A stretch of DNA of 10,155 bases from an uncultured Nitrospina sp. (GTDB taxonomy: Bacteria > Nitrospinota > Nitrospinia > Nitrospinales > VA-1), in contig CAJWOD010000035.1 in assembly GCA_913044145.1 (NCBI GenBank), positions 1 to 10,155 of the forward strand, in the 5' to 3' direction. The position numbers and the translations under genes are program-made. Shown here in pieces: positions 6,571-10,155 of the stretch; within the stretch, counting starts at the first letter, position 1; the number at the start of each line of letters is the position of its first letter. Below the pieces are notes generated by a model, which saw only the letters and a program-made list of their open reading frames with translations, was not told where the DNA came from and made no database searches.

Positions 6571-7320
6571 CTATTCCTTGAATGGTGTTTGAACAGGAGG
6601 TGTGGTTTCTTCCTCGACAACCGAACCTTTATTGCTAATTAAAATTCCAATAGGTCCGATTATGGTATAAGTGATGCCTAATATAAATAGGGCCACACGT
6701 GGAATAGTTGCAAGAACGTATAGAAATAAAATTACGAATAGGAACCGCGAAAAAGCTACACGTTTTTTGAAATCAAATTTTTTAAATGCCGGATATTTGA
6801 TATTACTTACCATCAGAAAGGCCAACCCATAGATGACCATGACCATGATGAAAGGGTTGATTCGTGTGGCAAATAAGTCTTCAAATGCGATAACAATGGA
6901 TGCGACGACTGCAGCAGCAGCTGGGCTCGGTAAGCCAATAAAGTATGAACCACGAATGTCAGATTTAGTAACGTTGAAACGCGCTAGACGAAGTGCAGTG
7001 CAAAGCAGGAAAAGAAAAGCGGCCATCCATCCTAGGCGACCAAAGGGTTTAAGAACCCAGGAATATGCAAGAAATGCAGGAGCCATACCGAAGGTAATAA
7101 TATCGGCTAATGAGTCGTATTGCATTCCAAAGGCACTGGTTGTTTTTGTCATTCGCGCGATACGACCGTCCAATCCATCAAAGATCATTCCAATTACAAT
7201 GGCCCAGGCGGCGTAATAGAAGTTTTCGTTCAAAACAGCTACAAAAGCGTAGAATCCACAAAAAACATTTCCCGTCGTGAAAAGACTGGGTAGTATGTGA
7301 ATGCCTTTTTTTGGTTTCAT
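6571..7320 (-). CDS. pssA: CDP-diacylglycerol-serine O-phosphatidyltransferase
   Basis: A 249-aa multi-pass inner-membrane enzyme that makes phosphatidylserine from CDP-diacylglycerol and serine. The CDP-alcohol phosphatidyltransferase signature is complete: Asp48, Asp51-Gly52, Ala55-Arg56, Gly65, Asp69 and Asp73 (DGLDGRIAR, then YDSLAD). Hydrophobic segments flank it at about 19-46, 78-105, 130-150 and 155-170, with two more near 190-230. The PSLFTTGNVFCGF start is typical of the Bacillus-type, membrane-bound PssA class rather than the unrelated E. coli enzyme. The ATG is 1 nt after the psd stop, so the pair is probably translationally coupled; no good separate ribosome binding site is seen. 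Its product is the substrate of the Psd encoded immediately upstream. A related CDP-alcohol transferase is possible, but pairing with psd makes PssA the clear choice. Confidence 0.93.
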   Translation of the reverse strand: MKPKKGIHILPSLFTTGNVFCGFYAFVAVLNENFYYAAWAIVIGMIFDGLDGRIARMTKTTSAFGMQYDSLADIITFGMAPAFLAYSWVLKPFGRLGWMAAFLFLLCTALRLARFNVTKSDIRGSYFIGLPSPAAAAVVASIVIAFEDLFATRINPFIMVMVIYGLAFLMVSNIKYPAFKKFDFKKRVAFSRFLFVILFLYVLATIPRVALFILGITYTIIGPIGILISNKGSVVEEETTPPVQTPFKE

Positions 7321-7321
7321 A

Positions 7322-7954
7322 TTATTTTAAATACCCAATGATTGAACTACCGCCGCTTACGATATCGTCCTTCTTAACCTTTAATTCTGTTCCTTCGGGA
7401 ACAAAGATATCGGTTCGGGAGCCGAAACGAATCAGACCAAATCGTTGCCCTAACCGATAGTCATCTCCTTCTTTAGCATAACAAACGATGCGCCGTGCGA
7501 TCAGCCCTGCGATCTGTTTGACCAATATTTTGGTTGAACCGTTGTTTAGTAAGATTGTGTTTTGCTCGTTGTCCAGCGATGCCTTATGGTTGGCAGCGTT
7601 CAGAAACTTACCTTTATTGTACCGCTTTGCTTCGATTTTTCCAGCAATAGGTACGCGATTTACATGCACGTTGAAAACGTTTAAAAATATACTGACCCTT
7701 ATATAGTTATCATTCGGCAATAACGGATCACCCTCTTTAATAATTTCTACGACTTTGCCATCGGCCGGAGAGACGATTACTCCGGGCTCCTGTGGGATGC
7801 TCCGTTCAGGGTCACGAAAAAACCAGCAGCAAAAAAGAAAAAGTCCTTCAAATAATCCGGTAGCCCAGTAATTAGAGAACGAGTAAAATACCGCGGCCAA
7901 AAAAGCCAGCGGAATGATAAATATAAAGCCTTCTTTGGCTATGGGACTACGCAT
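7322..7954 (-). CDS. psd: Phosphatidylserine decarboxylase, short PSD-A type proenzyme
   Basis: A 210-aa membrane-associated proenzyme that decarboxylates phosphatidylserine to phosphatidylethanolamine. It has N-terminal hydrophobic stretches (about 9-45, including FIFIIPLAFLAAVFYSF), the FFRDPERSIP motif, SPADGKVV, the NVFNVHVNRVP segment and the self-cleavage site Gly178-Ser179 in IRFGSRTD. Cleavage there would leave a pyruvoyl group on the alpha chain. The length (about 210) is that of the short PSD-A class, not the roughly 320-residue E. coli form. It begins 12 nt after ilvC; AAGGG lies about 10 nt before the ATG. Directly followed by pssA, whose enzyme supplies its substrate. Confidence 0.94.
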   Translation of the reverse strand: MRSPIAKEGFIFIIPLAFLAAVFYSFSNYWATGLFEGLFLFCCWFFRDPERSIPQEPGVIVSPADGKVVEIIKEGDPLLPNDNYIRVSIFLNVFNVHVNRVPIAGKIEAKRYNKGKFLNAANHKASLDNEQNTILLNNGSTKILVKQIAGLIARRIVCYAKEGDDYRLGQRFGLIRFGSRTDIFVPEGTELKVKKDDIVSGGSSIIGYLK

Positions 7955-7966
7955 AAATTTTAACCC

Positions 7967-8968
7967 TTACTGCAATTTTTTACCGACGAAAGGCATCATC
8001 TTGCGTAGTTTTTCACCAACCTGTTCGACGCGGTGTTCTTTTCCTTTTCTCAGCAATGCATTAAACATAGGTCGATTGGCCTTATTCTCCAGAATGAATT
8101 CTTTTGCAAAACTACCACTTTGAATTTCGCTGAGAATTTTTTTCATCTCCGCGCGGGTTTCATCAGTGATGATGCGCGGTCCCCTTGTGACATCGCCATA
8201 AGCGGCTGTGGTGCTGATGGAGTAACGCATGTTACCAATTCCCCCTTCATAAATTAAATCAACAATCAATTTGAGTTCATGTAGACATTCAAAATAAGCC
8301 AGATTTGGGTCATATCCTGCATCGACCAGAGTGTCATAACCTGATCGGATCAGTTCGGTAACGCCTCCGCATAATACGACTTGTTCACCAAAAAGATCGG
8401 TCTCTGTTTCTTCTTTAAAATTTGTCTCAAGAACACCGGCGCGGGTACCGCCAATTCCTTTAGCATAAGCCAAAGCAATATTTTTCGCTTTTTTGGAAGC
8501 ATTTTGGTGAATCGCCATCAGGCAGGGTACGCCAGCTCCTTGCTCATAAGTGCGCCGCACCAAGTGGCCGGGTCCCTTTGGCGCAACCATAAATACATCA
8601 ACATCTTTAGGAGGTTCAATTTGACCAAAGTGGATATTGAAACCATGCCCAAAAGCAAGAGCTTGTCCTTTCCTTAAATAAGGAGCAATATCGTTATCAT
8701 ACATCTCCCGTTGTTTGTCATCGGGTATGAGGATCATCATAATGTCGGCCTGTTTGGCAGCTTCAGGGACAGTGACCACCCTGAGACCATCTTTTTGAGC
8801 TCGTTTCCAGAAGGCACTATTTTTCCGAAGGCCAACCATGACTTTCATCCCGCTGTCATGGAGATTTCGGGCGTGGGCGTGGCCCTGGCTACCGTAACCG
8901 ATGATAGCGATGGTTTTTTTCTTTATGATTTTTATATCTGCATCTTTGTTGTAGTAAATCTTAGACAA
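7967..8968 (-). CDS. ilvC: Ketol-acid reductoisomerase, class I
   Basis: A 333-aa cytosolic NADPH enzyme converting acetolactate or acetohydroxybutyrate to the dihydroxy acids of valine, leucine and isoleucine synthesis. The Rossmann motif is GYGSQGHAHA (24-33), with the phosphate-binding loop VGLRKNS (Arg48, Ser51) predicting NADPH. Catalytic residues are all present: His108 in GHGFNIHFG, Mg ligands Asp191 and Glu195 (TDLFGEQ), Glu227 and Glu231 in FECLHELKL, and Ser252. The length is typical of the short class I enzyme. Start codon: TTG at 8968-8966. An ideal AAGGAG sits 7 nt upstream and no in-frame ATG occurs before residue 41, which is already inside the nucleotide-binding fold, so TTG is well supported. 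It lies 18 nt downstream of ilvN, the usual order. Confidence 0.96.
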   Translation of the reverse strand: MSKIYYNKDADIKIIKKKTIAIIGYGSQGHAHARNLHDSGMKVMVGLRKNSAFWKRAQKDGLRVVTVPEAAKQADIMMILIPDDKQREMYDNDIAPYLRKGQALAFGHGFNIHFGQIEPPKDVDVFMVAPKGPGHLVRRTYEQGAGVPCLMAIHQNASKKAKNIALAYAKGIGGTRAGVLETNFKEETETDLFGEQVVLCGGVTELIRSGYDTLVDAGYDPNLAYFECLHELKLIVDLIYEGGIGNMRYSISTTAAYGDVTRGPRIITDETRAEMKKILSEIQSGSFAKEFILENKANRPMFNALLRKGKEHRVEQVGEKLRKMMPFVGKKLQ

Positions 8969-8975
8969 AACTTTT

Positions 8976-8981
8976 CTCCTT
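8976..8981 (-). promoter_or_regulatory. Ribosome binding site AAGGAG deciding the TTG start of ilvC
   Basis: On the minus strand AAGGAG ends 7 nt before the TTG at 8968. It lies in the 18-nt ilvN-ilvC gap. It is one of the two strongest Shine-Dalgarno sequences in the window and confirms the non-ATG start. Confidence 0.8.
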
Positions 8982-8986
8982 ATCTA

Positions 8987-9487
8987 TTAACTTGAATTGG
9001 TTGTGAGCGATTTATTTCCACGGCCTATGGCGATCCTTCCTGAACGCACAACCTCCTTGATCCCGATGGGACTCAAAAGTTCAAGAAAACTTTTTATCTT
9101 GCCTTCGTCGCCAGTGATTTCTATTGTGTAGGTGGAAGAACTGACGTCTACCACCTTAGCCCGAAACAGTTCTACTATCCGGAGCATTTCTGCTCTAACT
9201 TGGGCCTCTGCGTTCATTTTTATCAATACCAGTTCGCGATCAACAAAGTTTTCCTCTGTCAAGTCGACAACTTTGATAATATCGACGAGCTTATTTAATT
9301 GTTTGGTGATTTGTTCAACCTTAGCATCGTCACCAATGGTTACAATTGTCATCCGTGAAATTTCGGGATCCGAAGTTTCTGCAACGTTCAAACTTTCAAT
9401 ATTGAAACCGCGACCGCTAAAAAGTCCCGATACGCGAGAAAGAACACCGAAATGATTATTCATTAATACAGAAATTGTATGCTGCAT
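8987..9487 (-). CDS. ilvN: Acetolactate synthase small (regulatory) subunit
   Basis: A 166-aa regulatory subunit that binds and activates the thiamine-diphosphate-dependent large subunit (IlvB) and carries valine feedback sensitivity. The N-terminal ACT domain (about 2-75) has HTISVLMNNHFGVLSRVSGLFSGRG and FNIESLNV, with the Asn and Gly positions typical of the valine site. The C-terminal half (about 80-160) has DRELVLIKM and the ELLSPIGIKEVVRSGRIAI block. The length is normal (E. coli IlvH is 163). It is the first visible gene of the minus-strand string. The large subunit gene, usually directly upstream, is absent; instead a divergent nth begins 150 bp away. The ribosome binding site is weak (TGGAAA before the ATG). 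The name ilvN follows general usage; ilvH is equally apt. Confidence 0.93.
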   Translation of the reverse strand: MQHTISVLMNNHFGVLSRVSGLFSGRGFNIESLNVAETSDPEISRMTIVTIGDDAKVEQITKQLNKLVDIIKVVDLTEENFVDRELVLIKMNAEAQVRAEMLRIVELFRAKVVDVSSSTYTIEITGDEGKIKSFLELLSPIGIKEVVRSGRIAIGRGNKSLTTNSS

Positions 9488-9532
9488 TTTCCAGAAATCC
9501 AGTTTGTAAGTTTGTGGATATCACATCCCATA

Positions 9533-9551
9533 TCTCATTGATTCTATGAGA
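9533..9551 (-). promoter_or_regulatory. Hairpin in the predicted ilvN leader
   Basis: TCTCAT (9533-9538) and ATGAGA (9546-9551) form a perfect 6-bp stem with a 7-nt loop, about 45 nt before ilvN. A second dyad GATAT/ATATC overlaps it on the ilvN side. No leader peptide rich in Val, Leu or Ile codons is visible, so classical attenuation is not supported. Confidence 0.3.
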
Positions 9552-9570
9552 AATATTGGTCGGGACTATC

Positions 9571-9576
9571 ATTATA
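9571..9576 (-). promoter_or_regulatory. Consensus -10 box (TATAAT) of a probable ilvN operon promoter
   Basis: The minus strand reads TATAAT here, a perfect -10, with predicted start near 9564 and a leader of about 77 nt to the ilvN ATG. The -35 is poor (A-rich at 17 bp). On the plus strand the same bases include TATACT (9573-9578), a possible overlapping -10 for nth, so the two divergent promoters may share this spot. Confidence 0.4.
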
Positions 9577-9637
9577 CTAGCAAAAACAATGCTTTTTTAC
9601 TAATAAGAATTACCGAAACACATCAAATTAAGGAGAT

Positions 9638-10155
9638 ATGTTGGAGAACGGTAGAGAATTTAACATTGTGGAGGGGTTAAAGAAACTTAAAAAAGCAGTT
9701 AGAAAATTCCGCACCCCTAGCGTCACGGTGATAGCAAAGAAAAACGACCCTTTTGCTGTTCTTGTAAGTTGTATCATTAGTTTAAGAACAAGGGACGAGG
9801 TCACCGAACTGGCCTCGGCAAGGCTGTTCACTTTAGCAAAACTTCCCGCTGAATTATTGGAACTATCGAATGCTAAAATCGAAAAAGCCATTTATCCTGC
9901 AGCATTTTATCGAAACAAGACCAAGTCGCTTAAAGAACTGTGCCAAGTTCTGGTAAAAGAATATTCTGGGAAGGTGCCAGATAAACTTGAAGACCTTCTC
10001 AAACTTAAAGGAGTGGGGAGAAAGACGGCGAACCTGACTTTGATATTGGGGCATAACAAACCCGGTATATGTGTCGATATCCACGTTCACCGGATATCGA
10101 ATCGTTGGGGATATGTAAAAACCAAATCACCGGATGAAACTGAAATGGTGTTGCG
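9638..10155 (+). CDS. nth: Endonuclease III, 3' end cut by the window edge
   Basis: The first 172 codons of a DNA glycosylase/AP lyase of base excision repair acting on oxidised pyrimidines. The helix-hairpin-helix is LLKLKGVGRKTAN (121-132) with catalytic Lys129; the essential Asp147 follows 18 residues later in CVDIHVHRISNR, the same spacing as Lys120/Asp138 in E. coli Nth. The N-terminal segment SLRTRDEVT replaces the SAQ.TD pattern of E. coli and resembles a subfamily also found in archaea and several other phyla. The four-cysteine Fe-S cluster loop, expected further on, lies beyond the window. Start: AAGGAG (9630-9635) is only 2 nt before the ATG at 9638 but 5 nt before an in-frame TTG at 9641, so translation may begin at TTG. 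It diverges from ilvN and occupies the place where ilvB might be expected. MutY is unlikely given the Lys129. Confidence 0.9.
   Translation, partial: MLENGREFNIVEGLKKLKKAVRKFRTPSVTVIAKKNDPFAVLVSCIISLRTRDEVTELASARLFTLAKLPAELLELSNAKIEKAIYPAAFYRNKTKSLKELCQVLVKEYSGKVPDKLEDLLKLKGVGRKTANLTLILGHNKPGICVDIHVHRISNRWGYVKTKSPDETEMVL

Noticed and set aside
6833..7216. 127-codon plus-strand frame over pssA
   Set aside because: Compositionally odd reverse reading of a membrane enzyme whose full catalytic signature is on the minus strand.
9628..10090. Two minus-strand frames at the right edge
   Set aside because: They lie opposite nth, which shows the helix-hairpin-helix and catalytic Lys/Asp and has a Shine-Dalgarno sequence.
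1..10155. CRISPR array, tRNA/rRNA, insertion sequence or defence system
   Set aside because: No regularly spaced repeats, no cloverleaf-like segment, no transposase or nuclease cassette was seen on either strand.

Overview
The window is about 10.2 kb of low-to-moderate GC, AT-rich-spaced DNA from a Gram-negative bacterium. A beta-barrel porin and a PhoR-type sensor with a periplasmic domain support an outer membrane. The gene content (a PCP_red/chlorite-dismutase-family fusion, PhoB-PhoR beside a phosphate-porin homologue, and an ilvN-ilvC-psd-pssA string) would fit a Nitrospinota-like or Desulfobacterota-like lineage. That assignment is inference from gene order and recalled sequence style, not a search result. 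No tRNA, rRNA, CRISPR array, transposase or phage gene was seen.

Left part (plus strand, about 391-5581). A heme-protein gene comes first: an N-terminal PCP_red domain (known from the C-terminus of dark-operative protochlorophyllide reductase B subunits) joined through an Ala/Glu/Gln linker to a chlorite-dismutase-family domain. It is followed by a phoB-phoR pair with a 1-nt stop/start overlap, and after a 251-bp gap by a 447-aa porin of the OprP/OprO family. A phosphate-starvation sensor, its regulator and an outer-membrane phosphate-type channel form a plausible functional unit, although no pst transporter genes or phoU lie in the window. The gap before the porin has a near-consensus sigma70 promoter, a 10-bp inverted repeat starting almost at the predicted transcript start, a second tight hairpin and a possible small leader ORF.

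Right part (minus strand, 9487 down to 5663). Five genes are packed with gaps of 18, 12, 1 and 2 nt in transcription order: ilvN, ilvC, psd, pssA, accD. They link branched-chain amino acid synthesis with phosphatidylethanolamine synthesis (PssA makes phosphatidylserine, Psd decarboxylates it) and with the carboxyltransferase of acetyl-CoA carboxylase, the entry to fatty acid synthesis. The acetolactate synthase large subunit (ilvB), the usual gene upstream of ilvN, is missing from its expected place. The porin and accD converge on an 81-bp gap with nested inverted repeats.

Right edge. A plus-strand endonuclease III (nth) gene diverges from ilvN across a 150-bp intergenic region and runs off the window end before its Fe-S cluster region.

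The most unusual items are the PCP_red-heme-domain fusion and its active-site composition, the structured leader of the porin gene, and ilvN without ilvB. Most of the rest is ordinary core metabolism.
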